Shown: piece by piece, positions 26,861 through 36,798 of the stretch
How the letters are laid out: each line of letters starts with the position of its first letter
Numbering within the stretch: position 1 is the stretch's first letter
From: Streptococcus mitis
GTDB lineage: Bacteria > Bacillota > Bacilli > Lactobacillales > Streptococcaceae
Direction: 5' to 3'
NCBI RefSeq assembly: GCF_901542415.1
Contig: NZ_CABEHV010000004.1
Location: 744,001-808,000 of the forward strand
Length of the DNA stretch: 64,000 bases
Program-made: the position numbers and the translations under genes
The notes under the pieces: model-generated
Database searches by the model: none
Told to the model about the DNA's origin: nothing
Seen by the model: the letters and a program-made list of their open reading frames with translations, nothing else

Positions 26861-28144
26861 CTACCTAATTACTTTATTCTTTGACTTCTGACACAGTATG
26901 TTAGCCCAAGAAAAACGGTCTAATATTTTTGCAAATTCATAGGCTAAAACAGCTGTTACTAAGATATACGGAAGAGATTCTATACCTAGCCCAGTGAAGC
27001 CTATTACTAATCCAGTTGCAGACCAGGGAGCCCTCAAGGTCACAGACAAAAAGCAAACAGATCCCAAAAGCAAAATGCTTGGCTGGCTATCCCCACCTAG
27101 AATCATTCCAAAGAGAGCAGCTCCAGCCATCCCCAAGGCAAAAGATGGCGTAAGTGTACCACCATAGGCCCCTGCCCACAGAGTAATAAGAACAACTAAT
27201 GCTTTTAATATAAACAAAAGGAGTACTGTTTTGCCATTGCTACCATTCAATACTTCCTGAGCCATCATACGTCCATTTCCAAGTAGATGTGGAAAATAAC
27301 TTGCTAATCCAATAAGAAAAAGAAAAGCTGAGGGCAATGTTAGAAGTATTCGTTTATCTTTTATTCTGTTTGAAGACGCTGCCTTACTTAAGCGACCAAA
27401 AAGCCAAGCTAGTGGGGTTAAGAAAAGAAGTAATAAGGGAATAATCCATATTTGCTTTAATGACCATGTGATGACTGGAATCTGGTAGAGAGCCTGATCT
27501 GAAATAACCCAGCCTGCTATATAGGTTGAGACATAGGTAGTCAAACCGACTAAGACAAATCGTTTAATAGATAGATCAATTCCTAGGGTTTCAAAAACAA
27601 AGAAGACACTTGTTAATGGAACCTGATAGACAGCCGCTAAACCAGCACCAGCACCACAAGCAAGGAGAAAGATGCGATCCTTCATAGACAGTATACATAT
27701 TTTTCCAATTGGCCCTGCAAATAGAGTTCCAATCTCTCGTGGCGCAGCTTCTTTACCAATAGGCGCTCCCCCTCCAACTGCAATGATCTGACAAATTGAA
27801 TGAAATAGCTGTCTTAAAAAATGAAGCTTGTATTGTGAAGTCTCATCCTTCATCTGAGCTTTGATGGAATAAATCTTCGACCTTTTTTGCAAGAAGTACC
27901 AGACCAAGGATGAACCAAGACCCACAATTATTAAACTTAGTCCTATCCGTAACGAGGAAACTCCATCTGTCAAAAATCCAGTATGATGCTCTGACTGACC
28001 AAAAGCTAGCTCCTCCACCATCTCTAAAAGATAATGGAGAACTATACCAGATAAACCCGAAACTATTCCTTGCAGAATTACTGCTAGGAATAATCTAAAA
28101 TTATAAGGAATCTTTCGAAAAATACTCCTCAATTCTATTAACAT
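26861..28144 (-). CDS. ClC-family chloride channel or transporter
   Basis: A 427-residue, roughly ten-to-twelve-helix membrane protein with ClC landmarks: GGGAPIGKEAAPREIG (equivalent to the GREGP anion site with the gating Glu), GAGAGLAAVYQVPLTSVFFVFET, and GAYGGTLTPSFALGMAGAA (the GxFxP region). Members move chloride or fluoride, as channels or proton antiporters; which applies is not clear. It starts two bases after the punA stop, so it is co-transcribed with nucleoside genes; why is unknown. Confidence 0.9.
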   Translation of the reverse strand: MLIELRSIFRKIPYNFRLFLAVILQGIVSGLSGIVLHYLLEMVEELAFGQSEHHTGFLTDGVSSLRIGLSLIIVGLGSSLVWYFLQKRSKIYSIKAQMKDETSQYKLHFLRQLFHSICQIIAVGGGAPIGKEAAPREIGTLFAGPIGKICILSMKDRIFLLACGAGAGLAAVYQVPLTSVFFVFETLGIDLSIKRFVLVGLTTYVSTYIAGWVISDQALYQIPVITWSLKQIWIIPLLLLFLTPLAWLFGRLSKAASSNRIKDKRILLTLPSAFLFLIGLASYFPHLLGNGRMMAQEVLNGSNGKTVLLLFILKALVVLITLWAGAYGGTLTPSFALGMAGAALFGMILGGDSQPSILLLGSVCFLSVTLRAPWSATGLVIGFTGLGIESLPYILVTAVLAYEFAKILDRFSWANILCQKSKNKVIR

Positions 28145-28146
28145 GA

Positions 28147-28956
28147 TTACAATTCAGCAAGAATTGCTTTAAGCAAACCTTTGAAATCACCTTTAACACG
28201 TTCAGTCACTTCTACAACTTCTTCGTGGTTGAGTTCTTCTTGGAATCCAGCTGCAAAGTTAGTAATACATGAAATTCCTAGAACTTTCAAGCCAGAGTGG
28301 GCTGCTACAATAACTTCAGGAACAGTAGACATACCGACTGCATCAGCTCCCAGTGTCTTATAGGCACGAATTTCTGCTGGTGTTTCATAAGTCGGACCAG
28401 TAACACCGATATAGACACCTTCATCAAGTTTGATACCAAGTTTTTTAGCCACTTCATGGGCAGTAGCACGGTATTCTGGTGTGTAGGCCTTAGACATATC
28501 TGGGAAACGAGGACCAAATTCATCTAAGTTTTCACCCATCAATGGGTTTTGCCCCGTCATATTGATATGGTCTGAGATAGCCATCAAAGTGCCAGGCCCA
28601 TAACCAATACCACCAGCTGCATTGGTTACAATGACACCTTCACATCCGAGGACTTTCATCACACGAACTGGGAAGGTCACAACTTCCAGAGGATTTCCTT
28701 CATAGAAATGGAAGCGACCTTGAAGAGCCAAGACCTTGCGCCCTGCAAGGTCACCATATACCAATTTACCAGCGTGACCAACTACTGTAGAGTGGCCCCA
28801 GTTTGGAATATCAGCATAGTCTACTACAACTGGATTTTCGATTTCTTCTGCCAGTTCTCCAAGTCCTGATCCAAGGATTAGACCGAACTCAGGTGCTTGG
28901 ATCCCCTTGTCTTTCAGGAAGGCAGCTGTTTCATTGATCTTATCTAAAAATGTCAT
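28147..28956 (-). CDS. punA: Purine-nucleoside phosphorylase (trimeric PunA type)
   Basis: This 269-residue enzyme splits inosine and guanosine. The phosphate-binding ILGSGLGELA, the RFHFYEG loop, VTNAAGGIGYG and CITNFAAGFQ are PNP family II motifs. It is a different fold class from the nearby DeoD, so the strain has both purine phosphorylases. It lies between the DUF1697 gene and the ClC gene in a leftward operon. Confidence 0.94.
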   Translation of the reverse strand: MTFLDKINETAAFLKDKGIQAPEFGLILGSGLGELAEEIENPVVVDYADIPNWGHSTVVGHAGKLVYGDLAGRKVLALQGRFHFYEGNPLEVVTFPVRVMKVLGCEGVIVTNAAGGIGYGPGTLMAISDHINMTGQNPLMGENLDEFGPRFPDMSKAYTPEYRATAHEVAKKLGIKLDEGVYIGVTGPTYETPAEIRAYKTLGADAVGMSTVPEVIVAAHSGLKVLGISCITNFAAGFQEELNHEEVVEVTERVKGDFKGLLKAILAEL

Positions 28957-28971
28957 TGTGTGTCTCCTTTA

Positions 28972-29514
28972 TTAGTTTTTTAGCATTTGACCGATTTTGT
29001 CAAAAGTTTTAGCATTACGAATGGTGATTTGGCGGTAGAAAGGCATCTTGAGTAAGTATTTGTGATAGGCAGTTGCATAGTAGGATTCTTCAGAGAATTT
29101 CCCCCAGAAAATCCCAAGTCTTCCAAAATGAACCACTTCATCTTTCAGTTCTAAACTTTCAACTTTCTCGATCACTTGATCCACATCCAAGCTCTCCGTG
29201 TAGAAGAGGACATCTTTTCGAGCTAGGTCTTTAGTCCACCAATCTGGCAGATTCTCCAGCTCTGCTTCATAGTCTTCCTGACTCAGCAAGGAAAAGTTCT
29301 GAATAAACGGATAATGGACTGCAAAGAAAGCCTCTAACTTTTCAACCAATCGGGCTTTGGGGTCTGTCGAAGTAAAGAAAATATTGCCACTGTTGATGTA
29401 GGTTTCAACCTTTTCCAGTCCCAATTCTTTCAATTCTTGACGAAGCTCCGCCATGACGACCTTATTCTTGCCACCAACATTAATGCCTCTCACTAGCAAA
29501 GCATAACGCGTCAT
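28972..29514 (-). CDS. DUF1697 family protein
   Basis: A 180-residue cytoplasmic protein starting MTRYALLVRGINVGGKNKVV, with the YINSGNIFF segment typical of DUF1697. No function is established for the family. It begins one base after deoB ends and precedes punA by 15 bases, so it is embedded in the nucleoside operon; a role there is only guilt by association. Confidence 0.82.
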   Translation of the reverse strand: MTRYALLVRGINVGGKNKVVMAELRQELKELGLEKVETYINSGNIFFTSTDPKARLVEKLEAFFAVHYPFIQNFSLLSQEDYEAELENLPDWWTKDLARKDVLFYTESLDVDQVIEKVESLELKDEVVHFGRLGIFWGKFSEESYYATAYHKYLLKMPFYRQITIRNAKTFDKIGQMLKN

Positions 29515-29515
29515 C

Positions 29516-30727
29516 TTATACCAATTTATCTAAGAAACTTTCCCCAATCATGGCTGTTTCAACACCAAAGTTATCCGCAACAGTCGCTGAGATATCTGCA
29601 AAATGTCCTACTGGAATGACACCATTGCCTTTAAAGGCAGGGCTGTAGGCCAAAAGTGGAATATATTCACGAGTGTGGTCTGTTCCTGCGTAAGTTGGGT
29701 CGTTCCCGTGATCCGCAGTAATCAAGAGAAGGTCATTCTCTCTCATGGCTGCGATAATTTCAGGTAAGCGTTCATCGAACTCATGCAAGCAATCACGGTA
29801 GCCGTGAGCGTTGCGACGATGACCATAAAGGGCATCAAAGTCAACCAAGTTTGTGAATGAGAAGCCTTTTTCAAACTCAGCAAGGCCCATAGTCTTCAAT
29901 AGTGTATCAATTCCATGACTATTTGACTTGTTGTGACCCATGTCATGGTTGATACCAGCACCGTTGAAGATATCATTGATCTTACCAACTGCGTAAGTAT
30001 CGATACCAGCCTCGTTCAATTTATCCAAAACAGTTGGTGCAAATGGAGATACCGCCAAGTCACGACGGTTTGAAGTACGAGTAAAGTTACCTGGTTCACC
30101 TACATAAGGACGAGCAATGATACGTCCTAGAAGGGCTGGACGCTCAAGCGTAATCGAACGAGCGTATTCACAGATACGGTACAATTCGTCCAAAGGAATA
30201 ATATCTTCGTGGGCAGCAATTTGCAAAACAGGGTCAGCTGAAGTATAGATAATCAACTCTCCAGTTTCCATCTGACGTGGTCCAAAGTCATCAATAACAG
30301 CTGTTCCTGAGTAAGGTTTGTTGGCTTCACGAATGATTTTTCGTCCTGAGAATTCTTCGATTTTTGTCAAGATTTCTTCTGGGAATCCGTTCCAGAAAGT
30401 ATCGAAAGGCTCCGTAATGTTAAGTCCCATGATTTCCCAGTGTCCAGTCATAGTATCCTTACCAAGAGATACTTCCTCCAATTTTGTTGCATAACCTGTT
30501 GGATTGCTTTCAGCTGGAACAGTCTTAAGGGGAGTTTCACGAGGAATATTTCCTAGGCCGATTTTAGCCATGTTTGGCACATTCAAACCAACTGTTTTTG
30601 AAATGTGTCCCAATGTGTCAGAAGCCCCATCTGGAACCCCTGCATTGACAAAGTTATTAGCATCTGGTGCAGCACCAATTCCCACAGAATCTAGTACCAC
30701 CAAGTGAATACGATTAAATTTTGACAT
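29516..30727 (-). CDS. deoB: Phosphopentomutase
   Basis: The 403-residue enzyme interconverts (deoxy)ribose-1-phosphate and -5-phosphate, linking the phosphorylases to DeoC and RpiA. It is an alkaline phosphatase superfamily member: metal ligands are in [14 protein letters not shown] (D13), the phosphorylated Thr lies in KDTMTGHWE (near residue 92), and later ligands are in [15 protein letters not shown] and [11 protein letters not shown]. The length is typical. It starts 23 bases after rpiA. Confidence 0.96.
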   Translation of the reverse strand: MSKFNRIHLVVLDSVGIGAAPDANNFVNAGVPDGASDTLGHISKTVGLNVPNMAKIGLGNIPRETPLKTVPAESNPTGYATKLEEVSLGKDTMTGHWEIMGLNITEPFDTFWNGFPEEILTKIEEFSGRKIIREANKPYSGTAVIDDFGPRQMETGELIIYTSADPVLQIAAHEDIIPLDELYRICEYARSITLERPALLGRIIARPYVGEPGNFTRTSNRRDLAVSPFAPTVLDKLNEAGIDTYAVGKINDIFNGAGINHDMGHNKSNSHGIDTLLKTMGLAEFEKGFSFTNLVDFDALYGHRRNAHGYRDCLHEFDERLPEIIAAMRENDLLLITADHGNDPTYAGTDHTREYIPLLAYSPAFKGNGVIPVGHFADISATVADNFGVETAMIGESFLDKLV

Positions 30728-30750
30728 AGTGTATCTCCTTATTATGTTGA

Positions 30751-31434
30751 TTAGTTTGCTTTTGTTGAAGTTAAAATCTGAACCCCATCTCGTCCAGCAA
30801 CGATGACCTTATCCACCATTTGGTTGAATAAACCGTGTTCTACGACACCAACGATATGGTCCAATTCTTGCCCGAAGGCAATTGGATCTTCAATGACATC
30901 CAAGGCAAGGTCAATGATAAAATTCTGCATATCTGTCACAAAACGTTGACCGTCTTTTTCACGGAAACTTGGTTTATAGCCAGCTCGCTCAAAACGACGA
31001 AATACTTGTTCTGCGCCATACTGAACTACTTCTACTGGCAATTTAAAAGCACCTAGTTTCTCGACCAGCTTGCTTTCATCCACTACCCAAATGTAGTCTT
31101 TTGAGGGCGTTGCAACAACCTTCTCCATCAGAAGGGCACCACCACCACCTTTGATTCCATTAAACTGACTATCCACTTCATCCGCCCCGTCGACTGTCAC
31201 ATCGACAAAGTCTACTTGGTCAATAGACTTGAGTGGGATATTAAGCCCTTCAGCCTGTTTACTAGTCACACTAGAAGTCGTTACAGCTGTAATCTGCAAC
31301 CCTTCTTCCTTGATACGACGACCAATTTCTTCGACAAAATAATAGGCAGTAGAACCCGTTCCCAGTCCGACAATCATGCCATCATTGACAAATTCAGCAG
31401 CCTTGATACCTGCCATTTTCTTCAGATTTTCCAC
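30751..31434 (-). CDS. rpiA: Ribose-5-phosphate isomerase A
   Basis: A 227-residue enzyme converting ribose-5-phosphate to ribulose-5-phosphate in the pentose phosphate pathway. [18 protein letters not shown] and the [11 protein letters not shown] catalytic segment are present. It is the first gene of the rpiA-deoB-DUF1697-punA-ClC run, so sugar phosphates from nucleosides flow directly to central metabolism. A promoter and a dyad operator candidate lie just upstream. Confidence 0.96.
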   Translation of the reverse strand: MENLKKMAGIKAAEFVNDGMIVGLGTGSTAYYFVEEIGRRIKEEGLQITAVTTSSVTSKQAEGLNIPLKSIDQVDFVDVTVDGADEVDSQFNGIKGGGGALLMEKVVATPSKDYIWVVDESKLVEKLGAFKLPVEVVQYGAEQVFRRFERAGYKPSFREKDGQRFVTDMQNFIIDLALDVIEDPIAFGQELDHIVGVVEHGLFNQMVDKVIVAGRDGVQILTSTKAN

Positions 31435-31463
31435 TCAAACACCTCCATTAAAGAGCTATTTCT

Positions 31464-31499
31464 ATTATACCATGTATCCGTTTTTATTTCATGGATACA
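31464..31499 (-). promoter_or_regulatory. rpiA-deo promoter with inverted-repeat operator candidate
   Basis: The minus strand has an extended -10, TGGTATAAT (TATAAT at 31464-31469). Around the spacer and -35 position lies a perfect 7-bp inverted repeat TGTATCC / GGATACA (31473-31479 and 31493-31499). A repressor there could control the deo operon; the protein is not identified. Confidence 0.5.
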
Positions 31500-31665
31500 C
31501 TAGAAAAAACCGAACATTTTTATTTTTATGTCCACCTTGTTTTGGTAGTTAGAATCTTAGTTATGAGAACTTGTAGATAAAAACAGGTCCTAGCCAAAAG
31601 CAACAACAGTTGATTTTTTATCATAAAGATGATTAAATAGTTAAGTACAGAAAAGGAGAAATAGA

Positions 31666-31851
31666 ATGAACCCATTAGATTTGTTTAACCAAGTAAAAGA
31701 ATTAATCGAAACAAAAGATTTCGAAGCTGCAAAAACATTTGTTGCAGAAAATCAAGAACAGCTTGGAGAATACTTCTCCCAAGCTCAGCAGTTGATTTCT
31801 GGTTCAGAAGGTATAGATGGCCTCGTTGGAAAGATTAAAGGATTTTTCTAA
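31666..31851 (+). CDS. Small conserved acidic/amphipathic protein, unknown function
   Basis: A 61-residue protein (MNPLDLFNQVKELIETKDFE...) that is helix-rich and ends in GLVGKIKGFF. It has a good Shine-Dalgarno (AAGGAG) and its own terminator, so it is very likely expressed. There is no signal peptide. I do not recognise a family. It runs opposite to rpiA and nnrD. Confidence 0.7.
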   Translation: MNPLDLFNQVKELIETKDFEAAKTFVAENQEQLGEYFSQAQQLISGSEGIDGLVGKIKGFF

Positions 31852-31860
31852 AAGATATAA

Positions 31861-31889
31861 AGGCGCCTGAAACGATCAGGTGCCTTTTT
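31861..31889. terminator. Terminator shared by the 61-residue gene and nnrD
   Basis: GGCGCCTGA and TCAGGTGCC pair around AACGA, then TTTTT on the plus strand. The right part overlaps the last codons of nnrD, and a weaker T tail exists on the other side. Confidence 0.8.
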
Positions 31890-32727
31890 GAGATATTTTT
31901 TTCATTATTTTGGGAAGATGACTGCTGATTTCCGTCGGCAAGACCACATAATTTTCTTGAGATAGTTCTAGGGCTATGGCTGAATGAAGATGGGTCGCTA
32001 CTATCACACGTTCATAGAGACTGGCCTGTCGGAATTGGCCTGCAAATCCTGCAATCATTCCAGCAAGAGTATCTCCCATTCCCCCAGTCGCCTGATAGGG
32101 ACCGCCAACCTGTAACTGGTAATAATCAGATTGGCCAGCTTGCCAAATACGAGTAGCTGGACCTTTCTCTACCAAAATTGTTCCTTGAGAGAAGGAAGTT
32201 AGGGCACTAGCCGTTGCATCTTCGTTTTGCTTTTCAATAGCAATACCAGACAGCTTTTCCCACTCCTTTTGGTGGGGAGTTAGGATAAGCTGGTTAGATG
32301 GAAATGACAAACTTGTCCTAGCAAGAATGGTCAGGGCACCTCCGTCTACAATCAAAATCTGATTTTGACTTAAATTAACAAAGACTTGTTTTACTAGATT
32401 TTCTCCAAAAGCATCGTCTCGTAAACCAGGCCCCAGCAAAACAACTTCTGCCTTCTCCAACTGCTCTTTTAACAATTGCTGGTCTTGAAGATAAAAGGCC
32501 ATAGCCTCAGGTAAATGACTGTGCAAAGCCGGGATATTTTCCCTATCTGTTCCAACAGTCACCAAACCAGCTCCACTTTTTACAGCTGCCAAAGCAGACA
32601 TGATGATGGCACCACCATAAGGATAGGTACCACCTAGCAACAGCAAACGACCGTAGTTTCCTTTATGACTTGCACGAGAACGTTCAATAATGACTTTTTC
32701 TAGTAAGGTTTGATCAATAACTTTCAT
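31876..32727 (-). CDS. nnrD: ADP-dependent NAD(P)H-hydrate dehydratase
   Basis: A 283-residue ribokinase-like enzyme that repairs hydrated NAD(P)H. Family features: GGTYPYGGAIIMSALAA near residue 35, LLGPGLRDD, ILTPHQKEWEKL, and the catalytic ATGGMGDTLAGMIAGF near 225. There is no fused epimerase (NnrE) domain, as in many streptococci. It ends inside a terminator. The upstream neighbour is an accessory gene rather than folD. Confidence 0.9.
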   Translation of the reverse strand: MKVIDQTLLEKVIIERSRASHKGNYGRLLLLGGTYPYGGAIIMSALAAVKSGAGLVTVGTDRENIPALHSHLPEAMAFYLQDQQLLKEQLEKAEVVLLGPGLRDDAFGENLVKQVFVNLSQNQILIVDGGALTILARTSLSFPSNQLILTPHQKEWEKLSGIAIEKQNEDATASALTSFSQGTILVEKGPATRIWQAGQSDYYQLQVGGPYQATGGMGDTLAGMIAGFAGQFRQASLYERVIVATHLHSAIALELSQENYVVLPTEISSHLPKIMKKISQKGT

Positions 32728-32741
32728 CGTTTTTTCCTCAA

Positions 32742-33563
32742 CTATCCTTTATCTGATTGTTTTAAAACAACTTGATAGACTTTCTTAGTCCACTCTTCTA
32801 AGTCTTCTCCAGCATATTCAAGATAATGCACCCTATCTTGTATTTTAGTTGGAATAATATTTTCAAATTGGCTCTTATTATGAGTTGGAATAATGCAAAT
32901 ATACAACTCACTAAATAAATTCACCATGTCCTTAATTTTTGCAACATGGTAGCCATCAAAAATATAACCAGTAACTTTAATTAAATCTGTATAGATAAAA
33001 TGAAAACTCACTCCAGGAATAAACTTGTCTTGTAATTCTTTCTTTGAAGGAGCTCGACCTAATAAACGCTCCATTGCTAATCGATAACCAGAACTTGTAT
33101 TTGACCACCCTAACATGACATAGTCAAAATAATCTATCGGATCCGATGCAGCATTTCGACTATCCAAAACCAACTCCTCAGCATCTCGCCCAAAGGCTTT
33201 CACAGCAGATAAGAGCTGACCTGTTTTAAAGATAGAAATCGCTGCATCTATAGTCGTAGTATGACTACAGTAGTCTGAAGTCACTAACCTCTTATGTAGA
33301 TCATAAGTCGAGGCTACTCTTTTATCTGTAGGGGTAAATGGTGGAAAAAAGGGATGCTGACAGATGTAATCTAAAATTTCTTTTTTTAAACAAGAATCAG
33401 CACACTCAATACTTGTTTGACGTTTATGAAGTTTTTCGTAAGCTATAAATTTAGCAATTTTTTCTAATTCCCACTCTTGAATATTTGGATAATAAATTAG
33501 TGCTAAGTAGTATATTCCATCCCATTGTAAACTATATTCCCCATTATAAATTTTTAAAATCAT
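32742..33563 (-). CDS. Accessory protein of unknown function, possible ADP-ribosyltransferase-like fold
   Basis: A 273-residue protein I do not firmly recognise. Residues 1-90 look like a separate N-terminal region. From about 95, TSDYCSHTTTIDAAISIFKT followed by GQLLSAVKAFGR resembles the opening of ART-fold enzymes of the DarT/Tpt1 sort (His, Thr, then a helix ending in G-x-L). PGVSFHFIYTDLI and YICIIPTHN are the core beta strands that follow. The gene is AT-rich, has a weak start context, and lies between nnrD and folD, separated from folD by a terminator. No partner gene is obvious. The fold guess is low confidence. Confidence 0.5.
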   Translation of the reverse strand: MILKIYNGEYSLQWDGIYYLALIYYPNIQEWELEKIAKFIAYEKLHKRQTSIECADSCLKKEILDYICQHPFFPPFTPTDKRVASTYDLHKRLVTSDYCSHTTTIDAAISIFKTGQLLSAVKAFGRDAEELVLDSRNAASDPIDYFDYVMLGWSNTSSGYRLAMERLLGRAPSKKELQDKFIPGVSFHFIYTDLIKVTGYIFDGYHVAKIKDMVNLFSELYICIIPTHNKSQFENIIPTKIQDRVHYLEYAGEDLEEWTKKVYQVVLKQSDKG

Positions 33564-33590
33564 CTAATCACCTCACTCCATTATACAACA

Positions 33591-33614
33591 AAAAGGAGGC
33601 GCAGACCTCCTTTT
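33591..33614 (-). terminator. Terminator after folD
   Basis: AAAAGGAGG and CCTCCTTTT pair perfectly around a 6-nt loop, followed by TTTTT on the minus strand. The 33615-33699 stretch between it and folD is AT-rich and empty. Confidence 0.8.
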
Positions 33615-33699
33615 ATAAACTTATTTCTAAAATTTAATACTCATTTCTGCCATTTCAGATATAGCTATAAAAAATACACTCTCTTCAGCGATTTTTCTC

Positions 33700-34557
33700 T
33701 TATTTTCTATCCAATGTCCGAAGTGCTGCTTGATAAGTTTGTTCCATCAGCATAGTAATGGTCATAGGGCCTACACCTCCAGGAACTGGTGTGATGTGGC
33801 TAGCAAGTGGGGCAACTGCCTCATAGTCAACATCTCCACAGAGCTTACCATTTTCATCGCGGTTCATCCCAACGTCAATGACTACCGCACCTGATTTGAC
33901 AAAGTCAGCAGTCACAAACTTGGCACGACCAATTGCGACCACAAGAATATCCGCTTTTGCAGCAACCTTAGCGAGATTATGGGTGCGTGAGTGGGTCAAA
34001 GTCACTGTAGCATTCTTTGCCAAAAGAAGCTGGGCCATAGGTTTTCCAACGATATTGGAACGACCGATGACAACCGCATTTTTACCTTCTAATTCAATCC
34101 CATATTCATGAAACATTTCCATAATTCCTGCAGGTGTTGATGGAATCATGACTGGATGACCAGACCAAAGGCGTCCCATATTTAGAGGATGGAAACCATC
34201 CACATCCTTTTCTGGGTCAATGGCTAATAGAACCGCCTCTTCATCAATGTGTTTTGGTAATGGCAACTGGACCAAAATCCCATGCCAAGCTGGATCCTGA
34301 TTATATTTAGCAATCAGGTCTAACAATTCCTCTTGAGTAATGGTCTCTGGAACTCGCACTACTTCGCTACGGAAACCAGCCGCAAGAGCTGACCTCTCCT
34401 TGTTGCGAACGTAGACTTGGCTGGCTGGATTGTCCCCAACCAAAATCACTACCAAGCCAGGCACTAGACCTGTTTCTTCCTTTAATTTTGCAGTCTTTTC
34501 AGCCAACTGCCCCTGCAATTTGGCCGCTAAAGCTTTCCCATCAATAATCTGTGTCAT
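33700..34557 (-). CDS. folD: Methylene-THF dehydrogenase / methenyl-THF cyclohydrolase
   Basis: I start it at [20 protein letters not shown] (34557), giving 285 residues, the normal length; upstream in-frame codons contain the promoter (TGGTATAAT; TATAAT at 34588-34593). The enzyme makes 10-formyl-THF for purine and fMet-tRNA synthesis. YVRNKERSA holds the catalytic lysine; [32 protein letters not shown] and [10 protein letters not shown] follow in order. Confidence 0.96.
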   Translation of the reverse strand: MTQIIDGKALAAKLQGQLAEKTAKLKEETGLVPGLVVILVGDNPASQVYVRNKERSALAAGFRSEVVRVPETITQEELLDLIAKYNQDPAWHGILVQLPLPKHIDEEAVLLAIDPEKDVDGFHPLNMGRLWSGHPVMIPSTPAGIMEMFHEYGIELEGKNAVVIGRSNIVGKPMAQLLLAKNATVTLTHSRTHNLAKVAAKADILVVAIGRAKFVTADFVKSGAVVIDVGMNRDENGKLCGDVDYEAVAPLASHITPVPGGVGPMTITMLMEQTYQAALRTLDRK

Positions 34558-34636
34558 ATCATTTCTCTTTTCTTTCAAATATCTTCCATTATACCAAAAA
34601 CTGTTGGTCCCCTCTAACACTTCTTTCCTAGGCAAC

Positions 34637-34678
34637 CTTATAGTTTCAAACTATAAGAAAAAGCTCGGTTGAGCTTTT
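34637..34678 (-). terminator. Terminator region after the amino-acid ABC transporter genes
   Basis: On the minus strand AAAAGCTC / GAGCTTTT (34659-34678, 4-nt loop) is followed by a T run, then by a second perfect hairpin CTTATAGTT / AACTATAAG (34637-34657). Confidence 0.8.
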
Positions 34679-34733
34679 CATTAATCTATATTTTATATGT
34701 AAAGTTGACTACAAATAGCTAAACAAAGCTAAC

Positions 34734-35468
34734 TTATAAAACCTTACTCAAGAAATCTTTAGTCCGTTGTTCTTGGGTTTGTTCAAAAATCTGTTCTGGT
34801 GTTCCGTCTTCAACAACCACACCGTCTGCCATAAAGATGACACGATCTGCCACCTCACGGGCAAATCCCATCTCATGTGTTACGATAACCATAGTCATTC
34901 CTGACTTGGCAAGATCTTGCATAACAGATAGAACCTCACCTACCATTTCAGGGTCCAAGGCTGAAGTTGGCTCGTCAAAGAGCAAAACGTCAGGTTCCAT
35001 AGCCAACCCACGCGCGATGGCAATCCGTTGTTGCTGCCCACCTGACAAACTCTGTGGATAAGCGTCTGCCTTATCTGGCAAACCAACTTTTTCCAAAAGC
35101 TCTTGGGCTCTCTTCTCAGCCACTTCCTTGCTCTCACCTTTGGTCTTGATAGGTGACAAGGTGATATTTTCCATCACAGTCATATTAGGAAAGAGATTGA
35201 ATTGTTGGAAAACCATGCCCATCTTCTCACGCATGGCAAAGAGGTCATTCTTCTTGTCCGTAATATCAACTCCCTCAAAGATAACCTTCCCTTTTGTTGC
35301 TTCTTCCAACAAATTCATAGAGCGAAGCAAGGTAGATTTCCCGCTACCTGAAGGACCAATGATAACGACAACTTCTCCTCTTTTAATCTCGAGGTTGATG
35401 CCCTTCAATACTTCATTCTTTCCAAATGATTTATGTAAATTTTCAATTTTTATCAAGGTTTCTGTCAT
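34734..35468 (-). CDS. Polar amino acid ABC transporter ATP-binding protein
   Basis: A 244-residue GlnQ-type ATPase: Walker [13 protein letters not shown] near 38, Q-loop [11 protein letters not shown], signature [16 protein letters not shown], Walker [15 protein letters not shown] and switch His in VIVTHEMGF. Its ATG overlaps the permease stop by one base, so the pair is coupled. No binding-protein gene is adjacent; the substrate is glutamine or a similar polar amino acid by family only. Confidence 0.93.
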   Translation of the reverse strand: MTETLIKIENLHKSFGKNEVLKGINLEIKRGEVVVIIGPSGSGKSTLLRSMNLLEEATKGKVIFEGVDITDKKNDLFAMREKMGMVFQQFNLFPNMTVMENITLSPIKTKGESKEVAEKRAQELLEKVGLPDKADAYPQSLSGGQQQRIAIARGLAMEPDVLLFDEPTSALDPEMVGEVLSVMQDLAKSGMTMVIVTHEMGFAREVADRVIFMADGVVVEDGTPEQIFEQTQEQRTKDFLSKVL

Positions 35469-36151
35469 TATTTCTTATCTCCTTGTCCCATACGTTTTTC
35501 AAAAGCTTTCAAGGCTACTGTCAAAATAGAGGTCATAATCAAGTAGTAAAAGGCTGCAAATAAAAGTGGTGTTAAAGGTAGATAGGTTGTTGTAGAAACT
35601 GTTGTAGCCCCGTTCCACAACTCCATAACACCGATAGCTGATAAGAGGGAGCTGTCCTTGATAATGGTGATAAATTCGTTCCCCAATGCTGGCAAAATAT
35701 TTTTGATTGCTTGTGGCAAAATCACATATCTCATAGCATTTTTAGGACGAATCCCTAGCGAATAAGCCGCTTCTAGCTGACCTTTTGGAACCGCATTAAT
35801 CCCAGCACGAACAGTCTCAGAAACATAAGCACCACTGTTCATAGAGATAATCAAAATCCCTGGAATCAGACGAGAAAAATCAACACCTAAAATTCCAACC
35901 TGAATAGTCGGAGCATTGATGTGCATAAGGGCAAAGGCAATCATAATCTGAACCATCATCGGTGTCCCACGGAAAATCCAAACGTACAAGTTGGCGAGCC
36001 AAACAAGCGGTTTAAACTTTGAACGTTGCCCAAAAGCCAAGACAACACCTAAAATGGTTCCCAAAAAGACAACACAGATAGAAATGAGAACCGTCACAAC
36101 AGCCCCATAGTTAAAATAAGGTAAATACTTAGGTAAAAAAGAAAAATTCAT
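35468..36151 (-). CDS. Polar amino acid ABC transporter permease
   Basis: I start it at [20 protein letters not shown] (36151), giving 227 residues; the 21 upstream codons have no start signal. It has about five membrane helices with [13 protein letters not shown] and the EAA loop ([20 protein letters not shown]), both typical of HisM/GlnP permeases. The Shine-Dalgarno is weak. Together with the ATPase it needs an external binding protein encoded elsewhere. Confidence 0.92.
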   Translation of the reverse strand: MNFSFLPKYLPYFNYGAVVTVLISICVVFLGTILGVVLAFGQRSKFKPLVWLANLYVWIFRGTPMMVQIMIAFALMHINAPTIQVGILGVDFSRLIPGILIISMNSGAYVSETVRAGINAVPKGQLEAAYSLGIRPKNAMRYVILPQAIKNILPALGNEFITIIKDSSLLSAIGVMELWNGATTVSTTTYLPLTPLLFAAFYYLIMTSILTVALKAFEKRMGQGDKK

Positions 36152-36341
36152 AATCACACTGCTTTCTAAAATAGAATACTGTATGATTATAACATGTATT
36201 GAATTAAAATTCAAACTTTTTATTTGATTTATTCAAAAAAACTTTAAGCTGGTAGAATTAGCGAGAAATCTTAGTTTTTTCTAGTCAAGTTGGCCTCCTT
36301 TATGGTAAAATAGTAACGATAAGAAATGAAGGAGAATCAAA

Positions 36342-36572
36342 ATGGAATCACATTTGGTTAGAATCATCAACCGCCTTGAAGCAATGGCAAAAGACGGCGG
36401 AAATTTAAAACGTAATTTTGAACGCGAAGGAGTTGTTGTTGCAGAAGTTGCATACAGCCACGACGAAGAAAACGGCTCAATCTTTACCCTTCGTGATGTC
36501 GAAGCTCGCGAAACTTATACTTTTGACAGCATTGACTTGATTGCAATGGAGATTTACGAACTCCTTTACTAA
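36342..36572 (+). CDS. DUF1797 (YkuJ-like) family protein
   Basis: A 76-residue acidic cytoplasmic protein (MESHLVRIINRLEAMAKDGG...) matching the DUF1797 family as I recall it. AAGGAG stands 8 bases before the ATG and an extended -10 (TGGTAAAAT) lies about 35 bases upstream. Function is unknown. Confidence 0.8.
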   Translation: MESHLVRIINRLEAMAKDGGNLKRNFEREGVVVAEVAYSHDEENGSIFTLRDVEARETYTFDSIDLIAMEIYELLY

Positions 36573-36610
36573 TACAAAACAAGCTGGGATTACACCCTGC
36601 ATGTCTAACC

Positions 36611-36645
36611 AAAATCCTTTTTGTCTCACAAATAGGATTTTTTTA
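36611..36645 (+). terminator. Terminator after the DUF1797 gene
   Basis: AAAATCCT and AGGATTTT pair around a 14-nt loop, followed by a run of T. Confidence 0.7.
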
Positions 36646-36704
36646 TTCCCTAAAATCTCAAAAATTTTCATTGTAACAACTTCTCAAAGCTTCAATCTTT
36701 TTAC

Positions 36705-36762
36705 TTGCTTTACACCCCAATCCTGTTATAATGAGAGTATAGAAATTTGACTATTTTTGACC
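36705..36762 (+). promoter_or_regulatory. clpE promoter with CtsR operator
   Basis: TTGCTT (36705-36710) and TATAAT (36727-36732) form the promoter. Just downstream, 36746-36762 reads TTTGACTATTTTTGACC, which on the minus strand is GGTCAAA-N3-AGTCAAA, the CtsR heptad repeat. CtsR is the known repressor of clp genes in streptococci, so heat or protein-damage induction is expected. Confidence 0.88.
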
Positions 36763-36798
36763 TTTGAACAGGGATAAAGAAAGAAATGAGGTAGATGT

